A stretch of DNA of 64,000 nt, taken from CANHVK01 sp044232905. Its GTDB lineage: Bacteria; Bacteroidota; Bacteroidia; Flavobacteriales_D; Crocinitomicaceae. The notes beneath the pieces are model-generated. The model was not told the origin of the DNA. It did not search any database and was given only the letters and a program-made list of their open reading frames with translations. The position numbers and the translations under genes are program-made. The stretch is from NCBI GenBank assembly GCA_044232905.1, contig JBIIKZ010000001.1, positions 186,001 through 250,000 on the forward strand, given 5' to 3'. Below are positions 24,775 to 33,404 of this stretch, in pieces (positions within the stretch are counted from its first letter, which is position 1; each line of letters opens with the position of its first letter).

Positions 24775-25449
24775 ATGATAAACCCATTAGGTAAAGCCGG
24801 ACGAATAAAAAAATTGGTAGTAACAATTCTTTTATTCGGACCGGCTTCTTTATTAATATTTATCTCTACCCGAGGATGTAAACATAAATTTACAGAACTC
24901 GATGATATGGGCGCTATATCTACTTACACCTTTACAGGAGTAGATGGTAAAAAATATACTGACAAGAATTTTACAAACAAGGTAGTACTTTTTACTACAA
25001 TCCAAAAAACATGTCCTGGAAATTGCGCTATTTCATTGTGGCATCTAGATCAATTAATTTATCAACACCTGCGTAAAAATCAGAAGAAACTAGGTTATGT
25101 AAAACTTGTATCTTTTGTTACGGACGGAAAAGGAAATCCTTACAAAAATTTAGGAGAAATAGAATACACCTTAAAAGATCAAGTCGATCAATATGATTCT
25201 TCCATTTGGATATTAGCAAATGGCGATGCGAAACAGGTATATAACATTTCTCGTCATGGTGAAAACCTTATGCAAAAAGGAAAAAAATACTACGGAGGAG
25301 AATCATTTCAAGAACTAATGTTACTAATCGATAAACGAAATCACTTACGTATGGCCTTAAAAGGAAATTCGGAAGGGATGATACGTAAGATGAAAGAGCA
25401 CATTGCATTATTAGATAAACAATACGATAAAGCAGCACTCAAAAAATAA
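24775..25449 (+). CDS. SCO1/SenC-like thioredoxin-fold protein, membrane-anchored
   Basis: A 224-residue protein with an N-terminal membrane anchor (about 14-31) and a thioredoxin-like domain. KTCPGNCAI provides the CxxxC copper/thiol motif (Cys80, Cys84) of SCO proteins, which deliver copper to the CuA site of oxidase subunit II. The surrounding sequence is divergent from the canonical FxxTxCPxxCP. A conserved His may be His163 or so, in ISRHGE, but this is uncertain. It lies between subunit IV and a more typical SCO gene, 4 bases apart, which suggests two copper chaperones or a chaperone plus thiol reductase. Confidence 0.75.
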   Translation: MINPLGKAGRIKKLVVTILLFGPASLLIFISTRGCKHKFTELDDMGAISTYTFTGVDGKKYTDKNFTNKVVLFTTIQKTCPGNCAISLWHLDQLIYQHLRKNQKKLGYVKLVSFVTDGKGNPYKNLGEIEYTLKDQVDQYDSSIWILANGDAKQVYNISRHGENLMQKGKKYYGGESFQELMLLIDKRNHLRMALKGNSEGMIRKMKEHIALLDKQYDKAALKK

Positions 25450-25453
25450 AAAC

Positions 25454-26110
25454 ATGATCCGCTTATTCTTGGTTTTACTAGTATCATGGATAGTTATTGC
25501 GTCATGTACGGAACAAAAAAAAGTACGCGTGCTTCCCATAGTCGGTAACTACGATGTAGAATATGATACAATTGATGGAAATGAAGTTACAGATACCATT
25601 TATCCTAAAATACCCTACTTCACATTCGTAAACCAAGATTCTATTAAAATTACCTCATCAACTATGAAAGGGAGAGTGTGGATTGCAGATTTTTTCTTCA
25701 CTTCTTGTCCTTCTATTTGTCCAAAGATGACTTCACAAATGAAGCGTTTATCCATACTAACCAAGGATTTAGAAAAACACATTCAATTTATTTCTTTTAG
25801 TATTAATCCTACGTATGATGGACCTTCAAAACTGAAAGCGTACCGAAAACATTATGGTATTACAGCTAAAAATTGGGAATTCTTAACTGGGGATGAGGAA
25901 GCAACGCATATGTTAGGTGTAGATTATTTTCAAGTTTTTGCCAATAAAGATATTGAATCGGCGGGTGGTTATGCACATTCTCCAGCATTCGTTTTAGTAG
26001 ATAAAGAAGGATATGTGCGTGGCGTATATATCGGAACGGAAACCAAACAAGTAGATCTTTTACAAAAAGATGTACGCAAACTATTAGCTTATGAGTACAA
26101 TACCAAGTGA
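25454..26110 (+). CDS. SCO family copper chaperone lipoprotein
   Basis: A 218-residue lipoprotein (lipobox IASC, Cys18) of the SCO1/SenC/PrrC family. DFFFTSCPSICPKM holds the copper-binding Cys85 and Cys89, and YAHSPAFVLVD the His175 ligand, so the metal site is complete. It delivers copper to the CuA centre of cytochrome oxidase in the envelope. It overlaps the next gene by 20 bases and is 4 bases after the divergent SCO-like gene. Confidence 0.93.
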   Translation: MIRLFLVLLVSWIVIASCTEQKKVRVLPIVGNYDVEYDTIDGNEVTDTIYPKIPYFTFVNQDSIKITSSTMKGRVWIADFFFTSCPSICPKMTSQMKRLSILTKDLEKHIQFISFSINPTYDGPSKLKAYRKHYGITAKNWEFLTGDEEATHMLGVDYFQVFANKDIESAGGYAHSPAFVLVDKEGYVRGVYIGTETKQVDLLQKDVRKLLAYEYNTK

Positions 26111-26621
26111 ACAAAAAGTAAAAAACTTTAAACGTTTTACAATCATTGCATCTATTGCAATACCAGTAGTTGTGGCGATATTGTTTGCAGTAAAAATTCC
26201 TGGAGTAGATTTAAGTTTTCTTCCTGGTATTTACGCTACTATTAATGGTATTACTGCGGTATTACTTGTAGGAGCATTAATCGCAATTAAAAAGAAAAAC
26301 ATTGCATTACATGCGCGTTTAATCAAAATATGTTTAGTGTTATCCCTATTGTTTTTAGCAAGTTATGTGGCTTATCATATGACGAGTGATTCTACAAAAT
26401 ATGGCGGAGATTTTAAAGCAATCTATTTCTTTATCTTGATTTCACACATTCTATTAAGCATAGCTGTTGTTCCATTAGTTTTGTTCTCTTACCTATTTGC
26501 ATGGCAAGGGAACTTTGAAAAACACAAAAAATGGACTAAAATTACCTGGCCATTGTGGTTTTATGTAGCTGTAACTGGGGTTATCGTATATTGGATGATT
26601 TCTCCTTTCTATACACATTAA
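26091..26621 (+). CDS. DUF420 membrane protein, likely oxidase assembly factor
   Basis: A 176-residue protein with five hydrophobic segments. The pattern INGITAVLLVGALIAIKKKNIALHARLI, ISHILLSIAVVPLVL and KHKKWTKITWPLWFYVAVTGVIVYWM is that of DUF420, with conserved His residues. A DUF420 protein (CtaM) of Staphylococcus aureus is needed for heme-A oxidase function, and the gene position at the end of this oxidase operon agrees. The 20-base overlap with the SCO gene implies translational coupling. No terminator is evident downstream. Confidence 0.9.
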   Translation: MSTIPSEQKVKNFKRFTIIASIAIPVVVAILFAVKIPGVDLSFLPGIYATINGITAVLLVGALIAIKKKNIALHARLIKICLVLSLLFLASYVAYHMTSDSTKYGGDFKAIYFFILISHILLSIAVVPLVLFSYLFAWQGNFEKHKKWTKITWPLWFYVAVTGVIVYWMISPFYTH

Positions 26622-26661
26622 AAGAAAAAAAGAAGAGATTACAATATTGATTTATAGGGAT

Positions 26662-28044
26662 TTAATTTTTAAATTTCTTTCCAAATAATTCACGGTCCCT
26701 CAAATCCATTTGTTCTAACCACTTCAAAAAGGATTCAAAATACATGTCTCCTTTGATTTTATAGCCAGTTGCCGTAAAATGTACTAAATCATAGCGCATT
26801 AATCTATACTTATACCAAGTGGTAGAAGATCCCAACTCTCCCATAATTCCATACATATCCCAAACGGCACCTTCGTATTTTTTAGCTAATTCGCGGATCA
26901 TCTCCCGTTCACGGGCAACATTTCGATTTAAAAACTTCTTTTTAAAATGCGCATCATTTGGAACAGTGAGTAAAATCGCACAATTCGGATTTACACGAAG
27001 GACTAATTGAATTAAAGAATCTAAATTGGCTTTAAAGACTTCCGGTTTAAAATCTTTATAGAGTACATTTGCGTCATTGGTTCCAACTGAAAAAGCGAAA
27101 AAATCTGGTGGTAATTCGCGTAATTGTTCTTCGAATAACTTATTACCTAAATGCGTTGGAAGCGAAGCACCATTCACGCCAATCGTGGTATAAGAAATAC
27201 CAGGTTGATTGTTCGATAATTGAAAACCAAGTAATCGAAATTTGTAGGGTACATGACTTTGTTTAGTCAACACCATGTGAAACTTATCTAAATTTTTATC
27301 AAAATGGATATCGGTATACCCAACATTCACATTGGTTTGAACTCTAATTACAAACGTGTCATTTTCTGCAAAAGAGAATGCATATGGAAAAACACCTTTG
27401 TTATGATATACACGAACTCTATCAAACACAGGTTTTACTTGCGTTTTTTTGTAATTAAATCGTATATCAATAATAGAATCTGGTGTTTCAAGTACCATTC
27501 CTAATAAGCCATAATCAAGTGAATCAGGTCGCTGTAATGTACTTCGGTAGTTTGTCCAATGATTGGACGAATGAAAGGCATAATTTCGGGGATTGTTTGT
27601 TTTTGCTAGATCAAATGGAAATATCCACCCACGCTCGCCCGGTAAACCATTCCAATTTGTTTGCAATAATGTTCGCATTTCATGCGTATAGACATCGGCT
27701 TGTAAGTGAGAACCACCAACATGGTAAAAATTTAACTTTCGATCTTTAAATCGAACCATCTGTTTAATATCAAAATACAATTTCTCAAAGTTTGGACTTC
27801 CCTTGGTGTAAAATTGATAATGATTGCGTTCTAAATGAACAAATGGATATGTTACAGAAAATGCAGAGTCAATGATACCGAAAAATTTACGATTCTTATA
27901 TACATTTAAAGCAACCTGATTCACTTTCACTTCGCGCGCTTGTTCCGAACAACTTTGAAAACATATAGATAAAAAAAGAAGCCCCGCATAAGTTATAGAA
28001 TGCAAGAAACGAGAACAAACAAGAAATTGTATATACTTCATCAA
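26662..28044 (-). CDS. SGNH/GDSL-type hydrolase lipoprotein
   Basis: A 460-residue lipoprotein (lipobox-like CFQSC, signal to about residue 32). SGNH hydrolase blocks are visible: YHVGGSHLQADV in the place of block I, GVNGAS (oxyanion), FFAFSVGTNDANV (block III, GxND) and LVHFTATGY (block V, DxxH). Such enzymes act as esterases, for example on acetylated polysaccharide or peptidoglycan. Block I reads GGSH instead of GDS, as in many Bacteroidota members, so the nucleophilic Ser is inferred. It lies 30 bases after the VanZ gene on the same strand. Confidence 0.82.
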   Translation of the reverse strand: MMKYIQFLVCSRFLHSITYAGLLFLSICFQSCSEQAREVKVNQVALNVYKNRKFFGIIDSAFSVTYPFVHLERNHYQFYTKGSPNFEKLYFDIKQMVRFKDRKLNFYHVGGSHLQADVYTHEMRTLLQTNWNGLPGERGWIFPFDLAKTNNPRNYAFHSSNHWTNYRSTLQRPDSLDYGLLGMVLETPDSIIDIRFNYKKTQVKPVFDRVRVYHNKGVFPYAFSFAENDTFVIRVQTNVNVGYTDIHFDKNLDKFHMVLTKQSHVPYKFRLLGFQLSNNQPGISYTTIGVNGASLPTHLGNKLFEEQLRELPPDFFAFSVGTNDANVLYKDFKPEVFKANLDSLIQLVLRVNPNCAILLTVPNDAHFKKKFLNRNVAREREMIRELAKKYEGAVWDMYGIMGELGSSTTWYKYRLMRYDLVHFTATGYKIKGDMYFESFLKWLEQMDLRDRELFGKKFKN

Positions 28045-28074
28045 GTATGGTTTAACGAAAAACCAATAAAAAAG

Positions 28075-28458
28075 TTACGCATCCAAAAATGGAATTAATC
28101 GGTAACGTTGCGCTAATTTTAAAAGAAGGAAACCAATGGTAACACCTATATAATTTGCGAGTAAATCAAAAATACTAGCTGTACGATACGGTATGAAAAC
28201 ATGTAAAAACTCACAAAAAGAGGCAAAAGTATAGCCAAAACCAAGAAGTCTTCTAGTTTTGGATACTAATCTTCCTAAAAAGCAAAGTGAGATAAACGGT
28301 GTAAAAATCAAACAATGTACAATATGATCCGAACGAAAACCAAAATAAACGTTTGATAAACGGAAAGTTCCATTTAATGGCAACACCAATAATAATACGA
28401 CAATTGTTATATAGGCGAAAAATAACTTTTTGTAGGTACTTGTAGCGAAATGGAACAT
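28075..28458 (-). CDS. VanZ-like membrane protein
   Basis: A 127-residue protein with four membrane segments. SDHIVHCLIFTPFISL and CEFLHVFIPYRTASIFDLLANYIG are the VanZ-family motifs (DKxxH and ExxQxxxPxRxxxxxDxxxN-like). These small proteins occur widely in Bacteroidota; their function is unproven, apart from a teicoplanin-resistance role for one homologue. It follows the universal stress gene after a terminator and precedes the SGNH hydrolase. Confidence 0.85.
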   Translation of the reverse strand: MFHFATSTYKKLFFAYITIVVLLLVLPLNGTFRLSNVYFGFRSDHIVHCLIFTPFISLCFLGRLVSKTRRLLGFGYTFASFCEFLHVFIPYRTASIFDLLANYIGVTIGFLLLKLAQRYRLIPFLDA

Positions 28459-28473
28459 TTTTACATAAAAAAT

Positions 28474-28500
28474 AAAAGGCTACCGAAATGATAGCCTTTT
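28474..28500 (-). terminator. Intrinsic terminator after the universal stress gene
   Basis: AAAAGGCTA (28474-28482) and TAGCCTTTT (28492-28500) form a perfect 9-bp stem with a 9-base loop. On the minus strand it is followed by ATTTTTTATG. Confidence 0.85.
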
Positions 28501-28518
28501 AAATAGATATTAAGGTTT

Positions 28519-29331
28519 CTACCCTAATGAAAAAGCAGAAATATTTTTTCTTGGATTTAGAATTAAGATTGGAATATTAGCTTCATTCGTAAGTAAGTAT
28601 TCTTCAGGATTAGAAATTAAACCTGAAAGAATATTTCCACGATTCAAGTTCATAATTGTAATTAAATCGGCATCTACAGACTCTGCATGCTTCAATACTT
28701 CCTTTTCAAAGTTTTTAGGATTCAAGAAAGAAATATCATAACTAATTCCTTTTTCTCCTAAAAATTTTTGTGCGAACTTAATATTTACCTTGACTTGAGA
28801 GCGAAAAATATCATCCTTCTCGTCTGGAATTACTACATGCACTTTCGAATTAAAATATTGTGCGATGTTTGCAACATATCCTAATTTTTGTTTAGTCTCT
28901 GCATTAAGATCTAAAGGAACAACGATTGAATCATAACCAGTTGTACCAATTTCTTTTTGTTGCACTACTATGAAAGGTACTTCCGAATGTGTAATTACTT
29001 TAAGTACATGAGAACCTGTGATTTGTTGCCATCCTTTAATGCCATGGGTACCCATGAAAATTAATTCTGCATGATGTTCTGCTGCAAAATCACCGATATC
29101 TTCAAAAATATTTCCAACACGAACGGATGGAATTAACTCCACATCCGATTTTTTTTCAATAATAACTTTTTTTAATTGTGCTTCTGCTGGATCAATTTCT
29201 TTCAATTTTCCAACAACGTGAAGTAAATATATACGTGCGTTTACAATTTTTGCAGTAGCAATTGCATGATTCAGCGCGTTATCGGCAACTGGTGTGAAGT
29301 CATGAGGTACAACAAATACTTTATGATTCAT
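28519..29331 (-). CDS. Universal stress protein, two tandem Usp domains
   Basis: A 270-residue protein starting MNHKVFVVPHDFTPVADNAL. The first Usp domain (about 1-140) has IFMGTHGIKGWQQITGSHVLKVI, similar to the ATP-binding GxxGxxxxxGS motif; the second (about 145-270) has SIVVPLDLNAETKQKL and ends with ITIMNLNRGN...NIPILILN, lacking a clear G-2x-G-9x-GS loop. Usp proteins help survival under stress. An upstream in-frame ATG at 29373 exists, but it lies on a putative -7 box (TACTTTTG at 29371-29378), so translation from 29331 is chosen. Confidence 0.9.
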   Translation of the reverse strand: MNHKVFVVPHDFTPVADNALNHAIATAKIVNARIYLLHVVGKLKEIDPAEAQLKKVIIEKKSDVELIPSVRVGNIFEDIGDFAAEHHAELIFMGTHGIKGWQQITGSHVLKVITHSEVPFIVVQQKEIGTTGYDSIVVPLDLNAETKQKLGYVANIAQYFNSKVHVVIPDEKDDIFRSQVKVNIKFAQKFLGEKGISYDISFLNPKNFEKEVLKHAESVDADLITIMNLNRGNILSGLISNPEEYLLTNEANIPILILNPRKNISAFSLG

Positions 29332-29370
29332 ATGGTTTAAATTTAATAAGTTGTGTTTTAAAAACTGACA

Positions 29371-29378
29371 CAAAAGTA
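29371..29378 (-). promoter_or_regulatory. Putative -7 box (TACTTTTG) for the universal stress gene
   Basis: The minus strand reads TACTTTTG, an exact TAnnTTTG match, 39 bases upstream of the chosen ATG at 29331. It overlaps the alternative upstream start codon and so argues against that start. Confidence 0.5.
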
Positions 29379-29489
29379 GTCAATTCACTATATTAAGAAC
29401 GTGTTTTTTTGCAAAAGTTGTGCTATTTTACAAAAATTTAGGAAAATTAACGAAAACAGTTAATTTATTAATATACGCTTAATGTTATT

Positions 29490-29539
29490 ATCTATTTTTA
29501 GCATGACTTTTGGCACTGCTAAAATTACTAAAAATAGAT
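29490..29539. repeat. Nested inverted repeats upstream of the GH3 gene
   Basis: ATCTATTTTTAG (29490-29501) is perfectly complementary to CTAAAAATAGAT (29528-29539), with the second arm 3 bases before the ATG. An overlapping alternative, TTTTAGCA (29496-29503) with TGCTAAAA (29517-29524), shares part of the first arm, so the two stems exclude each other. Confidence 0.7.
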
Positions 29540-29542
29540 GTT

Positions 29543-31060
29543 ATGAAATTTGTTGGAAGATTAGTAAAACAAACAGCAAAATTAGAATATAAAAGAAGTT
29601 TAAAAAAGAACTTATCTTTTGATTTACAGAAAGATACATTAGATAATTTATTGAAAATTTCAAAGCGAACACTTCTTGGAAAAAAGTACGAATTTTCAAC
29701 AATTATCTCCCAAACAAATAGTATCTCACTTTTTCAAGAAAAAGTACCAATTTTGACATATGATGAATTTTATGAAGTTTGGTTAAAACATACTATTTCA
29801 GGAGAAAAAAATATTTCTTGGCCTGGAAAAACAAATTACTTTGCACTTTCATCTGGAACTACTGGTAGTCCAAGCAAACAAATTCCAATTACGAAACAAA
29901 TGATTAAATCGTTTCAAAAGACTAGTTTGAAACAGATTGTAACCTTATGTCAATTAGATTTACCAACCGAGTTCTTTCAAAAACAAGTATTGATAGTTGG
30001 AGGGTCTTCTAAATTGACGAAAATTGAAAAACGGTATGAAGGCGATTTAAGTGGTATCTTAAAAAAGTACACAAAAAAAATTGCAACACCTTTTGCGAAG
30101 CCATCTAAACGCATCAGTGATATTAAAGATTGGAGTAAAAAATTAGAAAAAATAGTAGAAGAAGCCCCAAAATGGGATATTGGAATAATCGCAGGAATTC
30201 CTAGTTGGTGCGTTCTAGTCATGGAAGAAATCGTGCGAAAATATAAACTGAATACCATTCACGATATTTGGCCAAATTTAAAAGTATACATCCATGGTGG
30301 CATTTTCATAGAACCATACGAAAAACGTTTAGCACAAGTTTGTGCACATCCATTATTTCAATTTGATACATACCTTGCTAGCGAAGGATATTTTGCATAC
30401 CAATTCCATGAAAATGAAAAGGTCATGCGACTTTTAATCGATAATGGCGTGTTTTTTGAATTTATCCCATTCAATGCTTCCTATTTCGATTCCGAAGGAA
30501 ACTTAATTGATCGACACAAAGCTTATACCTTGGAAGATGTAAAAGAAGGGGTAGATTATGCAATGATTATTACAACCAATGCAGGATTATGGCGTTACCA
30601 ATTAGGGGATACTATTCGATTTACCAATGTCGAAAAACGTGAAATAAAAATTACAGGAAGAACTAAACAATATTTATCACTTGCTGGAGAACATCTATCG
30701 CTTGATAACATTCGGGAAGGATTATTAGAAGTTAGTAAAGAATTAAATCTCGTCATTGAAGAATTTGCCGTTTTCGCAGATGAGGAAAACGCGAACCATT
30801 CCTGGTATATCGGAACAGATAAAATTATCGATACCGAAACCTTACAATTATGTATGGATAAACATTTATCCAACTTAAATGATGATTATAAATCAGCACG
30901 AAAAAACACACTTGGAAAACCCACAATTCAATTGATTTCTAGTGATTTATTTTATTCCTATTTAGCAAGCATTGGGAAATTAGGTGCGCAGAATAAATTT
31001 CCAAGAATACTTCGTGGACAACAAAAAATTAATTGGGTAGAATTTCTTAAAAACAACTGA
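29543..31060 (+). CDS. GH3 auxin-responsive-like acyl adenylase
   Basis: A 505-residue protein from the ATG at 29543 (a TTG at 29510 would add 11 residues). It belongs to the GH3 family of the adenylate-forming superfamily. The ATP motif is LSSGTTGSPSKQIP (about residues 107-120) and the mid-domain has TTNAGLWRYQLGDTIRF and ITGRTKQYLSLAGEHLS, typical for GH3. Plant members join amino acids to acids such as jasmonate; bacterial ones have an unknown substrate. It is a single gene with no related neighbours, preceded by the nested hairpins at 29490-29539. Confidence 0.93.
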   Translation: MKFVGRLVKQTAKLEYKRSLKKNLSFDLQKDTLDNLLKISKRTLLGKKYEFSTIISQTNSISLFQEKVPILTYDEFYEVWLKHTISGEKNISWPGKTNYFALSSGTTGSPSKQIPITKQMIKSFQKTSLKQIVTLCQLDLPTEFFQKQVLIVGGSSKLTKIEKRYEGDLSGILKKYTKKIATPFAKPSKRISDIKDWSKKLEKIVEEAPKWDIGIIAGIPSWCVLVMEEIVRKYKLNTIHDIWPNLKVYIHGGIFIEPYEKRLAQVCAHPLFQFDTYLASEGYFAYQFHENEKVMRLLIDNGVFFEFIPFNASYFDSEGNLIDRHKAYTLEDVKEGVDYAMIITTNAGLWRYQLGDTIRFTNVEKREIKITGRTKQYLSLAGEHLSLDNIREGLLEVSKELNLVIEEFAVFADEENANHSWYIGTDKIIDTETLQLCMDKHLSNLNDDYKSARKNTLGKPTIQLISSDLFYSYLASIGKLGAQNKFPRILRGQQKINWVEFLKNN

Positions 31061-31087
31061 TTTTCCTCGCTACTCGCCACTTTTTAT

Positions 31088-31095
31088 TAATTTTG
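31088..31095 (+). promoter_or_regulatory. Putative -7 box (TAATTTTG) for purM
   Basis: Exact TAnnTTTG match, ending 16 bases before the purM ATG. Confidence 0.5.
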
Positions 31096-31111
31096 TGTTT
31101 TTCTATTCGTT

Positions 31112-32278
31112 ATGTCAGATACAAGATACAATTTACGTGGTGTTTCCGCTGGAAAAGAGGATGTTCACAATGCCATTAAAAAGGTGGACAAAGGGTTATT
31201 TCCACAAGCATTCTGCAAAATCGTTCCAGATACACTAACTGGAGATGAAGATTATTGTGTAGTTATGCATGCGGATGGTGCAGGTACAAAATCTTCTCTC
31301 GCTTATATGTATTGGAAAGAAACAGGGGATTTATCTGTTTGGAAAGGGATTGCACAAGACGCATTGATCATGAATATCGATGATTTATTATGTGTTGGTG
31401 CAGTAGATAATATCTTACTTTCTTCCACCATTGGTAGAAATAAAAACTTGGTAACAGGGGAAGTTATTTCTGCTATCATCAATGGCACTGAAGAATTATT
31501 AACTGAATTGAGAAATCAAGGAATTGGCATTAACTCTACGGGCGGTGAAACTGCAGATGTAGGCGATTTAGTTCGAACGTTAATTGTGGATTCTACAGTT
31601 GTATGTCGCATGAAACGTTCTGAAGTAATCTCTAACCACAACATTCAGGACGGTGACGTAATTATTGGATTAGCTTCTTTTGGACAAGCTAGTTATGAAG
31701 CTAGTTATAATGGCGGAATGGGAAGTAATGGCCTAACCTCTGCACGACATGATGTATTCTGTAAAGAATTAGCAGAAAAATACCCAGAAAGTTTTGATCC
31801 TTGTGTACCGGAAGAACTCGTTTACTCTGGAAAATATCGTTTAACAGATAGCGTTGCAGGAAGTCCAATTAATGCAGGTCAATTAGTACTTTCTCCAACA
31901 CGAACATACGCACCAATTATCAAGAAAATTTTAGATAATCACCGAGCAGATATCCATGGTATGGTACACTGTAGTGGAGGTGCGCAAACAAAAGTGTTGC
32001 ATTTCGTGGACAACGTTCATATTATCAAAGACAACTTATTTGATGTTCCACCATTATTCAAAACCATTCAAGAGGAATCCAATACAGAATGGAAAGAAAT
32101 GTACAAAGTATTTAATATGGGTCACCGTATGGAAATATATGTACCGAAAGACCTTGCAGCAAATATCATCGCTATTTCAGAATCCTTCCAAGTACCAGCA
32201 AAAATTGTTGGGCGTGTAGAAAAACATACAGGGAAAAAATTAACAATCACTTCCGAATTTGGAGAATTCATTTACTAA
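31112..32278 (+). CDS. purM: Phosphoribosylformylglycinamidine cyclo-ligase
   Basis: A 388-residue PurM-type protein that closes the imidazole ring to give AIR in purine synthesis, using ATP. Motifs include YCVVMHADGAGTKSSLAYMYW, LSSTIGRNKN, STGGETADVGD and GMVHCSGGAQTKVLHF. It is the longer variant common in Bacteroidota (about 388 against about 345 in E. coli). It begins a cluster with prfA, six bases apart; the other pur genes of this window lie 15 kb away. Confidence 0.93.
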   Translation: MSDTRYNLRGVSAGKEDVHNAIKKVDKGLFPQAFCKIVPDTLTGDEDYCVVMHADGAGTKSSLAYMYWKETGDLSVWKGIAQDALIMNIDDLLCVGAVDNILLSSTIGRNKNLVTGEVISAIINGTEELLTELRNQGIGINSTGGETADVGDLVRTLIVDSTVVCRMKRSEVISNHNIQDGDVIIGLASFGQASYEASYNGGMGSNGLTSARHDVFCKELAEKYPESFDPCVPEELVYSGKYRLTDSVAGSPINAGQLVLSPTRTYAPIIKKILDNHRADIHGMVHCSGGAQTKVLHFVDNVHIIKDNLFDVPPLFKTIQEESNTEWKEMYKVFNMGHRMEIYVPKDLAANIIAISESFQVPAKIVGRVEKHTGKKLTITSEFGEFIY

Positions 32279-32284
32279 ACATAG

Positions 32285-33364
32285 ATGCAAGATTTATTAA
32301 AAAAATTAGAAGCGATTGAATATCGTTTTACTGAAGTTGGTACATTAATTGTCGATCCAGATATTATTTCGGACATGGACCGTTATGTGAAACTAAATAA
32401 AGAATATAAAGAGTTAGAGGAGGTTGTTACAGCCTACAAAAAATACAAAAACATTATCGATAATCTGCAAAGTTCGAAAGAACTACTTGCTGCTGAAGAA
32501 GATCCTGAAATGCGTGAAATGGCAAAGATGGAAATTGATGAATTGGAAAACATTCGTCCAAGTTTAGAGGAAGACCTTAAATTATTGTTAATTCCGAAAG
32601 ACCCTGAAGACAACAAAAATGCCATCATGGAGTTGCGTGCTGGTACTGGAGGAGATGAAGCTTGTATTTTCGTAGAAGATTGTTTCCGTATGTACACGCT
32701 TTTCTTCAAAGAAATGGGTTGGCAATATGAAATTTTGAATTCACAAGAAGGAGGAACAAAAGGAATCAAAGAGGTGTCTTTAGAGATATCTGGGGATGGG
32801 ATTTATGGTATGCTAAAATTTGAATCAGGGGTTCACCGAGTTCAACGTATTCCAGAGACAGAATCCCAAGGTCGGGTGCATACCTCAGCAATAACAGTTG
32901 CTATTTTACCCGAAGCAGAAGAAGTTGATTTTGAGATAGATATGGGCGACGTGCGTAAAGATACGTTTAGAGCGTCTGGTGCGGGTGGTCAGCATATCAA
33001 TAAAACGGAGTCTGCGATACGATTAACACATATTCCTACAAATACGGTCGTTGAATGTCAGGATGGACGATCTCAGCATAAAAATTTAGCAATGGCAATT
33101 TCTGTATTGCGTTCCCGTTTGTACCAAAAAGAACTGGATCGTGTACATGAAGAACGCGCAGCAAAACGTAAAACGTTGGTTTCAACCGGTGATAGATCTG
33201 CAAAAATCAGAACCTATAATTATCCGCAAGGACGTATTACAGACCACAGAATAAATAAAACAATCTATAACCTTTCTGCATTTATGAATGGGGATTTAAA
33301 AGATATGATTGATTCCTTGAAAATGGCCGAGAATGCGGAAAGAATGCGTGGTGAGGCAGAATAA
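32285..33364 (+). CDS. prfA: Peptide chain release factor 1
   Basis: A 359-residue RF1 that reads UAA and UAG and releases the peptide. The catalytic GGQ lies in RASGAGGQHINKTESAIR (about residues 231-238), and RIPETESQGRVHTSAI holds the region with the PxT codon-recognition tripeptide (PET here). KNLAMAISVLRSRL follows. Length and motif order are typical. It is probably co-transcribed with purM. Confidence 0.97.
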   Translation: MQDLLKKLEAIEYRFTEVGTLIVDPDIISDMDRYVKLNKEYKELEEVVTAYKKYKNIIDNLQSSKELLAAEEDPEMREMAKMEIDELENIRPSLEEDLKLLLIPKDPEDNKNAIMELRAGTGGDEACIFVEDCFRMYTLFFKEMGWQYEILNSQEGGTKGIKEVSLEISGDGIYGMLKFESGVHRVQRIPETESQGRVHTSAITVAILPEAEEVDFEIDMGDVRKDTFRASGAGGQHINKTESAIRLTHIPTNTVVECQDGRSQHKNLAMAISVLRSRLYQKELDRVHEERAAKRKTLVSTGDRSAKIRTYNYPQGRITDHRINKTIYNLSAFMNGDLKDMIDSLKMAENAERMRGEAE

Positions 33365-33365
33365 T

Positions 33366-33392
33366 GAGTGACGAGTTTAAGAGTGACGAGTT
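33366..33392. repeat. Direct repeat between prfA and the lipoprotein gene
   Basis: GAGTGACGAGTT occurs twice (33366-33377 and 33381-33392) separated by TAA, within the 40-base spacer. Simple AG-rich spacer repeats of this type also appear at 42369-42416 and 56823-56925. Confidence 0.6.
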
Positions 33393-33404
33393 AAGATTTT
33401 ATAT

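Noticed and set aside
29510..29542. TTG start for the GH3 protein at 29510
   Set aside because: The ATG at 29543 fits the family start, and the region upstream is a hairpin arm.
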